Assembly: GCF_900215375.1 (NCBI RefSeq)
Contig: NZ_OBEF01000007.1
Location: 62,001 to 126,000, forward strand
Origin: Enterobacter sp. CC120223-11
GTDB lineage: Bacteria; Pseudomonadota; Gammaproteobacteria; Enterobacterales; Enterobacteriaceae
DNA length: 64,000 nt
Direction of reading: 5' to 3'
Position 1 is the stretch's first letter, and every line of letters starts with the position of its first letter. Of this stretch, positions 23,694-32,360 are shown piece by piece. The notes beneath the pieces are model-generated. The model saw only the letters and a list, made by a program, of their open reading frames with translations. It had not been told where the DNA came from and made no database searches. The translations under genes were made by a program, and so were the position numbers.

Positions 23694-25196
23694 TTAGCGT
23701 TTTGACCCGTAATACACTTCGTTCCAGCGCAGCGCGTCCTTGAAGGCCGGCAGGCGCGTGTCGTTGTCGATGACGGTCAGTTCAATATCGTGCAGTTCGG
23801 CGAACTGGCGCATGTCATCGAGGGTCAGCGCATGGCTGAAGACGGTGTGGTGCGCGCCGCCTGCGACAATCCAGGCTTCCGAAGCCACTTCCAGGCTCGG
23901 GTGAGCCTTCCACAGCGCATTGGCAACTGGCAGCTTCGGCAGGTTGTGAGGCGTTTTCACCGTTTCAATGGTGTTGACCAGCAGGCGGAAACGATCTCCG
24001 AGATCGACCAGGCTTGCCACCAGCGCCGGGCCCGTTTTGGTGTCGAAGATCAGGCGGGCCGGGTCGGCTTTACCGCCGATGCCGAGGTACTGCACGTCGA
24101 GGATCGGTTTCTCAGCCGTGGAGATGGTCGGGCAGATCTCCAGCATGTGCGAGCCGAGCACCAGATCGTTGCCGTTGTCGAAGTGATAGGTGTAGTCCTC
24201 CATAAAGGAGGTGCCGCCCGCAAGTCCGGTGGACATCACCTTCATGATTCGCAGCAGCGCCGCCGTTTTCCAGTCGCCTTCGCCCGCAAAGCCGTAACCT
24301 TGCTGCATCAGGCGCTGCACCGCCAGGCCCGGTAGCTGCTTCAGGCCATGCAAATCTTCAAAGGTGGTGGTAAAGGCGTGGAAGCCGCCCTGTTCGAGGA
24401 AGCGCTTCATGCCAAGTTCAATGCGGGCTGCATCAAGTACGTTCTGACGTTTGTCGCCGTGAACCTGCGCGGCGTCTGTCAGGCGGTAGCTGCTTTCATA
24501 CTCATCGACCAGTGCGCTGACGTCGCCGTCGCTGACCTCATTGACCACCTGCACCAGGTCGCCCACGGCCCAGGTATTTACGGAGAAGCCGAATTTGATT
24601 TGCGCCGCAACCTTATCGCCGTCGGTCACTGCTACTTCGCGCATGTTGTCGCCGAAGCGCACCACTTTCAGATGACGAGTATCCTGTTTTGACACCGCCT
24701 GACGCATCCACGAGCCGATGCGTTCGTGGGCACGTTTGTCCTCCCAGTGGCCCGTCACCACGCTGTGCTGCTGGCGCATACGTGCGCCGATGAAGCCGAA
24801 CTCGCGGCCGCCGTGTGCCGTCTGGTTCAGGTTCATAAAGTCCATGTCGATGCTGTCCCACGGCAGGGAGGCGTTGAACTGGGTGTGGAACTGGAGCAGC
24901 GGCTTATTGAGAATCGTCAGGCCGTTAATCCACATCTTCGCAGGCGAGAAGGTGTGCAGCCAGACGACCAGCCCGGCACATTTGTCGTCGTAGTTAGCGT
25001 CGCGGCAAATAGCGGTAATTTCGTCAGGACGTGTGCCGAGCGGTTTCAGCACCAGTTTGCACGGCAGTTTGGCCTCGGCGTTCAGCGCATTGACCACGTG
25101 TTCAGCGTGCTGCGTCACCTGACGCAGGGTTTCCGGGCCGTACAGATGCTGGCTGCCAATCACAAACCACACTTCATAATTGTTGAAAATCGTCAT
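23694..25196 (-). CDS. araA: L-arabinose isomerase
   Basis: Mn2+-dependent isomerase of L-arabinose to L-ribulose (500 aa, same as E. coli). The start is ATG 25196 ([10 protein letters not shown]). An in-frame ATG two codons earlier (25202) sits only 1 nt from the AAGGA ribosome site, whereas 25196 has 7 nt spacing. Family signatures include [10 protein letters not shown] and the GGHHTV-like [13 protein letters not shown] region with the metal-binding histidine. It is 10 bp downstream of araB. Confidence 0.96.
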   Translation of the reverse strand: MTIFNNYEVWFVIGSQHLYGPETLRQVTQHAEHVVNALNAEAKLPCKLVLKPLGTRPDEITAICRDANYDDKCAGLVVWLHTFSPAKMWINGLTILNKPLLQFHTQFNASLPWDSIDMDFMNLNQTAHGGREFGFIGARMRQQHSVVTGHWEDKRAHERIGSWMRQAVSKQDTRHLKVVRFGDNMREVAVTDGDKVAAQIKFGFSVNTWAVGDLVQVVNEVSDGDVSALVDEYESSYRLTDAAQVHGDKRQNVLDAARIELGMKRFLEQGGFHAFTTTFEDLHGLKQLPGLAVQRLMQQGYGFAGEGDWKTAALLRIMKVMSTGLAGGTSFMEDYTYHFDNGNDLVLGSHMLEICPTISTAEKPILDVQYLGIGGKADPARLIFDTKTGPALVASLVDLGDRFRLLVNTIETVKTPHNLPKLPVANALWKAHPSLEVASEAWIVAGGAHHTVFSHALTLDDMRQFAELHDIELTVIDNDTRLPAFKDALRWNEVYYGSKR

Positions 25197-25206
25197 CGTC
25201 ATTTCC

Positions 25207-26904
25207 TTAATGCGTCAGTACTGCCGCCGGTTTTTCCGTGCGAGTGGCGGAAGGGAGGTAATGCTGTTCGGCGCTTTTTGCCCATTGCTGGTAGCGCTGA
25301 TAAAGCTGTTCAAAACGTTGGGCCTGCAAAGGTCGCGGCTCGAGGGTGTGTTCGACTCGGCTGGCCATCTTTTGCTGAGCCGCAGGAATATCGGCATGAA
25401 CGCCCGCGGCCACGGCGGCGAAAATGGCTGCACCCAGGGCGCAGCACTGATCCGACTCCACAATCTGCAATGGACGGTTGAGCACGTCGCAGCAGGCTTG
25501 CATGATGTCCACGTTTTTACGGGCGATGCCGCCAAGGGCCATCACGTTGTTCACCGGAATGCCCTGCGAGGTGAAGCACTCCATAATGGCGCGCGCCCCG
25601 AACGCGGTGGCCGCCACCAGTCCCCCGAAGAGCGCGGGCGCATCGGTAGCCAGGTTCAGGTCGGTAATCACGCCCTTCAGGCGTTGGTTCGCATTCGGCG
25701 TACGGCGGCCGTTAAACCAGTCGAGCACCACCGGCAGGTGTTCCAGCGAGGGGTTCCGCGCCCAGGCGGCGGTCAGCGCCGGAAGAAGCTGCTTCTGGCT
25801 GGCTTTGATCTGTTCTTTCAGTTCAGGATGCTGCGCCGCCAGCTGTTCCAGCGGCCAGCCGAGGATGCGGCCGAACCAGGCGTAAATATCGCCAAAGGCG
25901 GACTGGCCCGCCTCCATGCCGATGAAGCCTGGCGTGACGCTACCGTCCACCTGGCCGCAAATGCCCTGCACGGTGTGCTCACCGACGCTGTTTTTGTCCG
26001 CAATCAGAATGTCGCAGGTGGAGGTGCCGATGACTTTCACCAGCGCATTTGGCTGTGCGCCTGCGCCAACCGCGCCCATATGGCAGTCGAACGCGCCGCC
26101 TGAAATCACCACGTTTTCCGCCAGACCCAGGCGCTGCGCCCATTCGGCGCTCAGCGTGCCAACGGGAATATCAGCGGTGTACGTGTCGGTGAAGAGCGGA
26201 TTCGGCAGATGTTTATTGAGCAGCGGATCGAGTTCGTCGAAGAAGCTGGCGGGTGGCAGGCCGCCCCAGCTCTCATGCCACAGGGATTTATGTCCTGCGC
26301 TGCAGCGCCCGCGGCGAATATCCTGCGGACGTGTGGTGCCAGAGAGCAGGGCGGGAACCCAGTCACATAATTCAATCCACGAGGCTGCAGCCTGCGCTAC
26401 CCGGCTGTCTGCGCGGGTGACATGCAGGATCTTGGCCCAGAACCATTCGCTGGAGTAAATGCCGCCGATGTAGCGGGAGTAGTCGGTTTTGCCGGGCTGG
26501 TGGCACAGGCGAGTGATGGCTTCGGCTTCTTCAACCGCGGTGTGATCTTTCCACAGCACGAACATGGCGTTGGGGTTATCGGCGAACTCCGGGCGCAGCG
26601 CCAGCACGTTGCCGTCAGAATCAATGGGTGCCGGAGTGGAACCGGTGCTGTCGACGCCGATGCCGACGACTTCTGCGCGGCGTTCGCCCAGATCGTTCAG
26701 CACATCTTTTAGCGCAGACTCCATGGATTCCATGTAATCCCGCGGGTGATGGCGAAACTGGTTGTTCGGCGCGTCGCAGTAGCGACCTTCCTGCCAGCGC
26801 GGATACCACTCCACGCGGGTGGCGATTTCCTTTCCGCTGGCACAGTCCACCGCCAGCGCTCGCACTGAGTCACTGCCAAAGTCGAGGCCAATTGTTATTG
26901 CCAT
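25207..26904 (-). CDS. araB: L-ribulokinase
   Basis: FGGY-family kinase (565 aa; E. coli 566) that phosphorylates L-ribulose with ATP. The N-terminal ATPase motif [16 protein letters not shown], the central GIDSTG-type [11 protein letters not shown] and the C-terminal GGIARKN motif are intact. It is the first gene of araBAD, behind an AraC/CRP-controlled promoter; a GGAG ribosome site lies 7 bases before ATG 26904. Confidence 0.97.
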   Translation of the reverse strand: MAITIGLDFGSDSVRALAVDCASGKEIATRVEWYPRWQEGRYCDAPNNQFRHHPRDYMESMESALKDVLNDLGERRAEVVGIGVDSTGSTPAPIDSDGNVLALRPEFADNPNAMFVLWKDHTAVEEAEAITRLCHQPGKTDYSRYIGGIYSSEWFWAKILHVTRADSRVAQAAASWIELCDWVPALLSGTTRPQDIRRGRCSAGHKSLWHESWGGLPPASFFDELDPLLNKHLPNPLFTDTYTADIPVGTLSAEWAQRLGLAENVVISGGAFDCHMGAVGAGAQPNALVKVIGTSTCDILIADKNSVGEHTVQGICGQVDGSVTPGFIGMEAGQSAFGDIYAWFGRILGWPLEQLAAQHPELKEQIKASQKQLLPALTAAWARNPSLEHLPVVLDWFNGRRTPNANQRLKGVITDLNLATDAPALFGGLVAATAFGARAIMECFTSQGIPVNNVMALGGIARKNVDIMQACCDVLNRPLQIVESDQCCALGAAIFAAVAAGVHADIPAAQQKMASRVEHTLEPRPLQAQRFEQLYQRYQQWAKSAEQHYLPSATRTEKPAAVLTH

Positions 26905-26907
26905 CGT

Positions 26908-26940
26908 GTTGCTCCATAAGAGTATCGGGTATGGAGCAAC
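26908..26940. repeat. 11-bp inverted repeat over the araBAD start site
   Basis: GTTGCTCCATA (26908-26918) and TATGGAGCAAC (26930-26940) are perfect inverse copies separated by 11 bp. One arm contains the araB ribosome site; the other overlaps the promoter -10/transcription start. It is therefore mainly a DNA-level palindrome rather than an RNA hairpin. Confidence 0.7.
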
Positions 26941-27032
26941 AGTAGTTTTTGGCGAAAAAAAGCGTCAGGCGTGAAGCGCTAATCTTATGGATAATAATGC
27001 TGTGGCATAACAAAGTGTGACGCCGTGCAAAT
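26939..27032 (-). promoter_or_regulatory. araBAD promoter with I1, I2 and CRP site
   Basis: On the minus strand: a CRP site (27013-27032, core TGTGA on the plus strand), AraC half-site I1 (26986-27002), I2 (26965-26981) and a -10 TACTGT (26939-26944). I1 and I2 are separated by 4 bp, so AraC arms would sit on one face of the helix as in E. coli. CRP and I1 are nearly identical to E. coli as recalled; I2 is more diverged. Arabinose-bound AraC plus cAMP-CRP should activate araBAD. Confidence 0.88.
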
Positions 27033-27073
27033 ATTCTCACAGGCCATTTTCTGCTTTTTCGCTTCGCTGGCAA

Positions 27074-27090
27074 TATGGACAAATGCTTTC
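27074..27090. promoter_or_regulatory. araO2-like AraC half-site
   Basis: TATGGACAAATGCTTTC differs at only a few positions from the E. coli O2 half-site (TATGGACAATTGGTTTC, recalled). It is 30 bp from the araC start, as expected for O2, but only about 88 bp centre-to-centre from I1. In E. coli this loop arm is about 211 bp. Confidence 0.7.
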
Positions 27091-27119
27091 CTGACAGACC
27101 TGCTGAGCGAGCGTTTTTT

Positions 27120-27965
27120 ATGCCTGAACTCCAGAACGATCCGCTGTTACCTGGCTACTCTTTTAATGCCCACCTGGTGGCGGGACTGACGCCTATCGAG
27201 GCCGAAGGGTATCTCGATTTTTTTGTCGATCGCCCGCTCGGTATGAAGGGCTATATCCTCAACCTGACGGTGCGTGGGGAAGGAGTGATCAACAATCATG
27301 GGCACCAGTTTGTTTGTCGCCCCGGGGATATTGTGCTGTTTCCGCCAGGTGAAATTCATCACTATGGTCGCCATCCCGAGGCCAGCGAATGGTATCACCA
27401 GTGGGTTTATTTCCGCCCTCGCGCCTACTGGCATGAGTGGCTGAGCTGGCCGACGCTGTTCGCCCAAACCGGTTTTTATCGCCCGGACGAAGCGCATCAG
27501 GCGCTGTTCGCCGAGCTGTTCGGACAGATTATCGACGCCGGGCAGGGCGTGGGGCGCTATTCCGAACTGTTAGCAATCAACCTGCTGGAGCAGTTACTGC
27601 TGCGGCGCATGGAGGTCATCAACGCATCGCTGCATCCGCCGATGGATAACCGGGTGCGCGACGCTTGTCAGTATATTAGTGACCATCTCGCCGACAGCCA
27701 GTTTGATATCGCAAGCGTGGCCCAGCACGTCTGCCTGTCGCCGTCGCGGCTTTCGCACCTGTTCCGCCAGCAGCTCGGCGTCAGCGTGCTGAGCTGGCGT
27801 GAAGATCAGCGAATCAGCCAGGCGAAGCTCCTGCTGAGCACCACGAGAATGCCGATTGCCAGCGTCGGCCGGAACGTAGGCTTCGAAGATCAGCTCTACT
27901 TCTCCCGGGTATTCAAAAAATGCACAGGCGCGAGCCCCAGCGAGTTCCGGGCCGGATGTGAATAG
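27120..27965 (+). CDS. araC: Arabinose operon regulator AraC
   Basis: Dual regulator of arabinose genes: it represses by DNA looping without arabinose and activates with it. The start is ATG 27120 ([15 protein letters not shown]), matching E. coli and Salmonella AraC; the frame is open 15 codons further, but that stretch contains the O2-like operator. Length is 281 aa, as in Salmonella, and lacks the short C-terminal tail of E. coli AraC (292 aa). The N-terminal cupin arabinose-binding domain, dimerisation helix, and C-terminal pair of HTHs ([20 protein letters not shown] and [19 protein letters not shown]) are all present. It stops 3 bp from the convergent retron RT. Confidence 0.97.
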   Translation: MPELQNDPLLPGYSFNAHLVAGLTPIEAEGYLDFFVDRPLGMKGYILNLTVRGEGVINNHGHQFVCRPGDIVLFPPGEIHHYGRHPEASEWYHQWVYFRPRAYWHEWLSWPTLFAQTGFYRPDEAHQALFAELFGQIIDAGQGVGRYSELLAINLLEQLLLRRMEVINASLHPPMDNRVRDACQYISDHLADSQFDIASVAQHVCLSPSRLSHLFRQQLGVSVLSWREDQRISQAKLLLSTTRMPIASVGRNVGFEDQLYFSRVFKKCTGASPSEFRAGCE

Positions 27966-27968
27966 GGC

Positions 27969-28904
27969 TCAGGCGCAGCGTTTAAGCCAGCGGCGCACGT
28001 TGTGTCGCGCATGCAGGAATTCGCTGTCGTTAGGGCGAATTTGCAGAATGAATTCAATTTTTCCCTGCATGGTCTGCAGCCAGTGCCGTTCTGTCATCTC
28101 GCTGTGCGCAGGGGACCAGCCAAATTTTTCGTAATAGTAGAGCGTTTGACGTAGCTCCCGACGCAGCGTGGCTGGCGCCTGCGGATAGGGGCCATTGACC
28201 ACTATACCTGTGACAATCTGTCGCTGTCCCTGGCTCATCAGCCGGGTCTTATCGTGGTTAAGTTCGAACCCCAGTTCCGCAAGGAAACCCTTCACCTTAT
28301 TCCTGACTCTGCGAGCGTCAAAATCCCCGGAGAATGTCATGTCGTCGCCGTAGCGGGTATAGGCAATCTCCTGCTCAGCGCACCAGCGTCCTATGTAATT
28401 ATCAAAATCACGCAGCACCAGATTGGCGATGGTCGGTGAAGTGGGGGCCCCCTGCGGCAGCCTGTCGCGATAACAACATAAATGGCTGAGCAGCGTGATG
28501 GTGGCTTGCGGCAGGCGGGTTTTGGCAAACGCCTGTTGCCAAACCTGAGGAAAAATAATCCGCTGGAAGAAATTGTCTATGTCCATCTTGAGCACCTGCT
28601 TCTGTCTGACGTGCGGCAACACGTTGTTCAGCAGGGTATAGCCAGGCCGCCAGGCGGTGGCGTAATCGGACAACGGCAGCAGACTTAACACATGGCGAAG
28701 GATGTTGCGCTGAACGCTTTTCAGCAGAGGAGCGGGCACATGAATCGTGCGGATCCCGCCGCTGCGTTTCGGCAGCTGTAATTCACGGTAATGACGGTCG
28801 CTGTGGTTGCTCAGCGCGTACAGGCAACGCAGCTGTTTAGCGGGGCTCCAGTGCGGGTGACCGGTCAGTTCCAGTGATATCAGGCTTAGCTGTGCAGCGT
28901 TCAT
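27969..28904 (-). CDS. Retron reverse transcriptase
   Basis: 311-aa RT of the bacterial retron group. Motifs in order: retron-specific region X as N94-V-L-P-H98 (usual NAxxH, here Ala to Val); catalytic KMDIDNFF with Asp108; LPQGAPTSPTIANL (149-162); catalytic YGDD (185-188); LGFELNHDKT (211-220); and the retron VTG motif in IVTGIVVN (230-237). The ATG at 28904 follows AAGGAG by 11 nt. Directly upstream on the same strand is a msr-msd RNA, which supports a retron rather than a group II intron or Abi RT. The RT would copy msd into a branched msDNA. No effector gene adjoins; flanks are core genes araC and yabI. The exact retron type is not assigned. Confidence 0.93.
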   Translation of the reverse strand: MNAAQLSLISLELTGHPHWSPAKQLRCLYALSNHSDRHYRELQLPKRSGGIRTIHVPAPLLKSVQRNILRHVLSLLPLSDYATAWRPGYTLLNNVLPHVRQKQVLKMDIDNFFQRIIFPQVWQQAFAKTRLPQATITLLSHLCCYRDRLPQGAPTSPTIANLVLRDFDNYIGRWCAEQEIAYTRYGDDMTFSGDFDARRVRNKVKGFLAELGFELNHDKTRLMSQGQRQIVTGIVVNGPYPQAPATLRRELRQTLYYYEKFGWSPAHSEMTERHWLQTMQGKIEFILQIRPNDSEFLHARHNVRRWLKRCA

Positions 28905-28927
28905 GATTGGCGATGCTCCTTATCTGT

Positions 28928-29113
28928 GCCAGCAGCAGAGCACCACAAAATGATTCCTTAAGGTGCGAAGGTGTACATTCGCGAAGCGGGTACACAACGT
29001 GTACAGCCGTACTCCGGAGCACCTTAGGGTCAGCGTTGCAGGTAGTCAGTACAGAACGGCGACTCGCCGCTCCGCCAGTTGTTTCAACCGGGAAAGCTGC
29101 TTCTGCTGCTGGC
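28928..29113 (-). ncRNA. Retron msr-msd RNA
   Basis: A transcript of about 186 nt read on the minus strand. The 5' end (29113-29102, GCCAGCAGCAGA, a1) is perfectly complementary to the 3' end (28939-28928, TCTGCTGCTGGC, a2), the hallmark of retron RNAs. Just after a1, AGCAGC (29101-29096) offers the branching G. msr then has two hairpins: a 7-bp CCGGTTG/CAACTGG with AAA loop, and CGGCG/CGCCG with AGT loop. msd is a long stem with base arms at 28959-28966 and 29019-29026 (8 bp, extendable) and inner GTGTAC/GTACAC hairpins. Reverse transcription from about 28940 to about 29030 would give an msDNA of roughly 90 nt (inference). The RT ATG follows a2 by 23 nt. Confidence 0.88.
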
Positions 29114-29119
29114 GTTTTA

Positions 29120-29149
29120 AGTATACCCACGGAAGAGGGCGTGGCGCAA
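29120..29149 (-). promoter_or_regulatory. Promoter of the retron RNA/RT
   Basis: On the minus strand, -35 TTGCGC (29144-29149), an 18-bp spacer and -10 TATACT (29120-29125) predict a start at or next to 29113, precisely the first base of repeat a1. That agreement supports both the promoter and the RNA boundary. Confidence 0.72.
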
Positions 29150-29200
29150 AAAACGGCGCCAATGGTGTATCATTTTGTTACAGGTTCGTTATCTGTTTTC

Positions 29201-29229
29201 TTGACTCCCGATCGGGACCCTCTGAGAAT
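29201..29229 (+). promoter_or_regulatory. Possible yabI promoter with central palindrome
   Basis: TTGACT (29201-29206) and GAGAAT (29224-29229) are 17 bp apart, about 30 bp upstream of the yabI ATG. The spacer carries the perfect 12-bp palindrome TCCCGATCGGGA (29206-29217). The -10 is poor, so this is tentative. Confidence 0.4.
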
Positions 29230-29258
29230 CCCTGACTCATTATCTGACCGGATACTCT

Positions 29259-30026
29259 ATGCAAGCGTTACTGGAACATTTCATTACCCAGTCGGTGATG
29301 TATTCACTGATTGCCGTCGCGCTGGTGGCGTTTCTGGAATCGCTGGCGCTGGTGGGTCTGATCCTGCCGGGCACCATTATGATGTCCGCGCTTGGGGCGC
29401 TCATCGGCAGCGGGGAAGTGAACTTCTGGCAGGCGTGGCTGGCAGGCATCATCGGCTGCCTGCTGGGCGACTGGATCTCCTTCTGGATTGGCTGGCGCTT
29501 CAAAAAGCCGCTGCACCGCTGGTCGTTTATGAAGAAAAACAAAGCGCTGCTCGATAAAACCGAACATGCGCTGCACCAGCACAGCATGATTACCGTGCTG
29601 ATTGGCCGCTTTGTTGGCCCGACGCGGCCTCTGGTGCCGATGGTCGCCGGGATGCTGGACCTGCCCGTTTCCAAATTCATTGTGCCGAATCTTATTGGCT
29701 GCCTGCTCTGGCCGCCGGTCTATTTCCTGCCGGGGATCCTTGCCGGGGCGGCGATCGACATTCCTGCCGATGCGCAAAGCGGCAGCTTCAAATGGCTGTT
29801 GTTGCTGGCGGTGGGGCTGGTGTGGCTGACGGCGTGGCTCGGCTGGCGACTGTGGCGCAGCGGCAAATCAGGAACCGACAGGCTGACGCGCTATCTGCCG
29901 CGCGCGTGTCTTATCTGGCTGACGCCTGTGCTCACTCTCGGGACGGTGGTGTCACTGTATGTTCTGTTTAAACACCCGCTGATGCCGGTCTATCTGGATA
30001 TTTTAGGTAAGGTTGTGAGTCGGTAA
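29259..30026 (+). CDS. yabI: DedA-family inner-membrane protein YabI
   Basis: DedA/VTT-domain membrane protein (255 aa; E. coli 254). The family is implicated in undecaprenyl-phosphate and phospholipid flipping and in membrane energetics. Several hydrophobic segments and re-entrant loops are visible, with the family motifs ESLALVGLILPG, GDWISFWIGW and the GRFVGPTRPLVP arginine-rich signature near residue 115. It diverges from the retron and converges on thiQ. I see no sign that it belongs to the retron. Confidence 0.94.
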   Translation: MQALLEHFITQSVMYSLIAVALVAFLESLALVGLILPGTIMMSALGALIGSGEVNFWQAWLAGIIGCLLGDWISFWIGWRFKKPLHRWSFMKKNKALLDKTEHALHQHSMITVLIGRFVGPTRPLVPMVAGMLDLPVSKFIVPNLIGCLLWPPVYFLPGILAGAAIDIPADAQSGSFKWLLLLAVGLVWLTAWLGWRLWRSGKSGTDRLTRYLPRACLIWLTPVLTLGTVVSLYVLFKHPLMPVYLDILGKVVSR

Positions 30027-30041
30027 TTTCCCTCTCCCCGG

Positions 30042-30062
30042 CCCTCTCCCAAAGGGAGAGGG
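30042..30062. terminator. Hairpin between yabI and thiQ
   Basis: A perfect CCCTCTCCC/GGGAGAGGG stem with an AAA loop lies between the convergent stops. It is the same hairpin type as at 16736-16758. Confidence 0.6.
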
Positions 30063-30070
30063 AGGAAACC

Positions 30071-30766
30071 TTAACCGATCCCCAACAAATGCGACGCGGT
30101 CGCTTCACCGCTCAGCAGTTCATCGGTGGCGCCATCCCAGACGATACGCCCGTCGGCAATGACCAGCGAACGTGGCGCAATGCGGGCCGCATCTTCCACG
30201 CTGTGGGATACCATCAGCAACGTTAAGTGCTGACGACGACAGACGTCCCTGACCAACTCCAGCATCTCCTGACGCAGCGCCGGGTCGAGGGCGGAGAACG
30301 GTTCATCGAGCAGCAGCACCGGCTGCTCCCGCACCAGACAGCGTGCCAGTGCCGCACGCTGGCGCTGGCCTCCCGATAGTTCACCCGGCAGACGTTCCAG
30401 CAGCGACTCGATGCCCATCTGGCTGGCGATCACGCTTAACTTGTGCCGTTGAGCATCGTTCAACTTCAGTCCCGGATGCATCCCGAGACCAATGTTCTGA
30501 CGCACCGTCAAATGGCTGAACAGGTTGTTCTCCTGAAACAGCATCGACACCGGACGTCTGGCAGGGGGCGTCCGGGTATGCGGCTGATTTTCAATAGAAA
30601 TGGTGCCGCTTTCGGGTGTCAAAAAACCGGCAATCAGGTTCAGCAAGGTGCTCTTACCCGCGCCGCTTGGGCCGAGCACGGCAATCTGCTCGCCCTGCTT
30701 AACGGACAGGGTGAAACGCATCGGCAGATGCTCGTACAGCCAGGTGACATCATTCAGTTTTAGCAT
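30071..30766 (-). CDS. thiQ: Thiamine ABC transporter ATP-binding protein
   Basis: ATPase of the ThiBPQ importer for thiamine, TMP and TPP (231 aa from ATG 30766; E. coli 232). Walker [11 protein letters not shown], signature [14 protein letters not shown] and Walker B LLLDEP are intact. The start [15 protein letters not shown] matches the family; the frame is open seven codons earlier. It overlaps thiP by 17 bp. Confidence 0.96.
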   Translation of the reverse strand: MLKLNDVTWLYEHLPMRFTLSVKQGEQIAVLGPSGAGKSTLLNLIAGFLTPESGTISIENQPHTRTPPARRPVSMLFQENNLFSHLTVRQNIGLGMHPGLKLNDAQRHKLSVIASQMGIESLLERLPGELSGGQRQRAALARCLVREQPVLLLDEPFSALDPALRQEMLELVRDVCRRQHLTLLMVSHSVEDAARIAPRSLVIADGRIVWDGATDELLSGEATASHLLGIG

Positions 30767-32360
30767 CGCGGCCCGGAAGTTTTTCAATCAGGGTGAATAA
30801 CAGGAAGCAGAGCAGCAGCAGAATAAAAGCGGTGACCGCCCCGTCCTGGCTGCGATAGGCCCCAATCTGCTGATAAAGATAGAACGGCAGTGTGCGGAAA
30901 TCTTCATTGCCGAACAGCGCCACCACGCCAAAATCACCAATCGATAAAACGCAGGCAAATGCCAGCGCCTGGGCCAGCGGACGCTTCAGCGCCCGCAGCT
31001 CCACCACGCGGAAACGTGTGAAGCCCTGCATCCCCAGCGACTGGCAAAGCAGGCTATAGCGCGACGTGGCATCGCGCATTGGGCTTTCCAGCACCTTGAG
31101 CGCATAGGGAATGGCCATCAGCGCGTTGGTGAATATCACAATGCCGTCGGCGGAAGCGGGCAGCCCGACGCTGCTGTTGAGCAGTAAAAAGAAGCCGGTC
31201 GCCAGCACGATGCCCGGCATGGCGAGGATCAACATGCCGCTCAGCTCCAGCGCCTGCCCGGCGAGATGCCGGTTTCTGGCGCGCAGTTCGCGGCTGCTCC
31301 ACAACAGCATCAGCGTCAGGGCGACGGAGAGGAAACCGGCGGCAACGGCGATGCGCAGCGAAGTCCAGATGGCCTGCCACAGTTCGGGCTGCGTCAGCAC
31401 CTGTGGCAGATTGCGATTCAGACCATCGACGATCACTGCCAGGAGCGGTGGCAGCAGCAACAGCAGCGCACAAGCGATAAGCATCGTGTCGATAATTTGG
31501 CTGTGCAGACGATCGTCCGGATCGCGCCAGCCCGTATGTTGTGTATTGCCCGGCGCGAGTGACTGGCTCAGCCGCTGGCTGGTAAGCATTAGCCCGAGGC
31601 AGCAGACCATCTGGACGATCGCCAACATCGCCGCGCGGCCCGGATCGTAATCAAAGTTCAGCGCCTGATAGATGGCCAGTTCGATGGTGGTCGCCTGCGG
31701 CCCGCCGCCCAGCGACAGCACGGTGGCGAAGCTCGCGAAGCAGAGCATGAAAATCAGCGCGGCGATGGCGGGAATTTGCCGCCGCATCCACGGCCATTCA
31801 ACGAAGCGGAAAAAGGCGAAGCCGCGCATCCCTAACTGCGCCGCTAACTGGCGTTGTTCACCAGGGATTTGCTCCAGCGCCTGAAGCAGCAGACGCGTAG
31901 CCATCGGCATATTGAAGAAGACATGGGCCAGCAGAATGCCTTTTAAACCGTAGGGCGAGAATGACCAGTGCCAGCCAAGCAGCGCAAACAGCTGCGCCAG
32001 CCAGCCCTGGCGTCCGTAAACGCTGAGGATGCCGAACACCGCCACGAGCACCGGCAGAATGAGCGTCATCGCGCACAGCCGCAGCAGGATTTGTCGCCCG
32101 GGAAAGCGGCGGCGATAGAGCGAACGGGCAAGGAAGATGGCAGGAATAACCGACAGCAGGGCGGAAAGAAATGCCTGCCAGAAGGAGAATCTCACCACGT
32201 GCCACAGATAGCTGTCGTGCAGGAATTCGCCCCAGCTTCCCGCCGGGGCGTTAAGCCATAAAGCCAGAAAGGCGGCCAGCGCCACGGCCACCATCAGCGT
32301 GGCAACCGTGACGCCCGGCAGCAGCCAGCCGGGGATTACTGACTGACGGCGCGTTGCCAT
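30750..32360 (-). CDS. thiP: Thiamine ABC transporter permease
   Basis: Inner-membrane permease (536 aa, same as E. coli) of the fused type: two homologous BPD_transp_1 halves, each with about six membrane helices and an EAA loop ([23 protein letters not shown] in the first half and the matching [21 protein letters not shown] in the second). It overlaps thiB by 25 bp and thiQ by 17 bp. Confidence 0.96.
   Translation of the reverse strand: MATRRQSVIPGWLLPGVTVATLMVAVALAAFLALWLNAPAGSWGEFLHDSYLWHVVRFSFWQAFLSALLSVIPAIFLARSLYRRRFPGRQILLRLCAMTLILPVLVAVFGILSVYGRQGWLAQLFALLGWHWSFSPYGLKGILLAHVFFNMPMATRLLLQALEQIPGEQRQLAAQLGMRGFAFFRFVEWPWMRRQIPAIAALIFMLCFASFATVLSLGGGPQATTIELAIYQALNFDYDPGRAAMLAIVQMVCCLGLMLTSQRLSQSLAPGNTQHTGWRDPDDRLHSQIIDTMLIACALLLLLPPLLAVIVDGLNRNLPQVLTQPELWQAIWTSLRIAVAAGFLSVALTLMLLWSSRELRARNRHLAGQALELSGMLILAMPGIVLATGFFLLLNSSVGLPASADGIVIFTNALMAIPYALKVLESPMRDATSRYSLLCQSLGMQGFTRFRVVELRALKRPLAQALAFACVLSIGDFGVVALFGNEDFRTLPFYLYQQIGAYRSQDGAVTAFILLLLCFLLFTLIEKLPGRDAKTE

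Noticed and set aside
27075-27119. N-terminal extension of AraC from ATG 27075
   Set aside because: The ATG lies inside the O2-like operator, and the 15 added residues have no counterpart in E. coli or Salmonella AraC, which begin at the position of ATG 27120.
28963-29235. Plus-strand 90-codon open frame over the retron RNA; also a minus-strand frame 28837-29130
   Set aside because: Both run across the a1/a2 and msd repeats, have no ribosome-binding site and low-complexity translations. The RNA structure explains the sequence better, so I did not take either as the missing retron effector.
29259-30026. yabI as a retron effector (a membrane protein next to an RT)
   Set aside because: It is a core DedA gene found at this place in genomes without the retron, on the opposite strand with its own promoter region. 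Some retrons use membrane effectors, but nothing here links the two.
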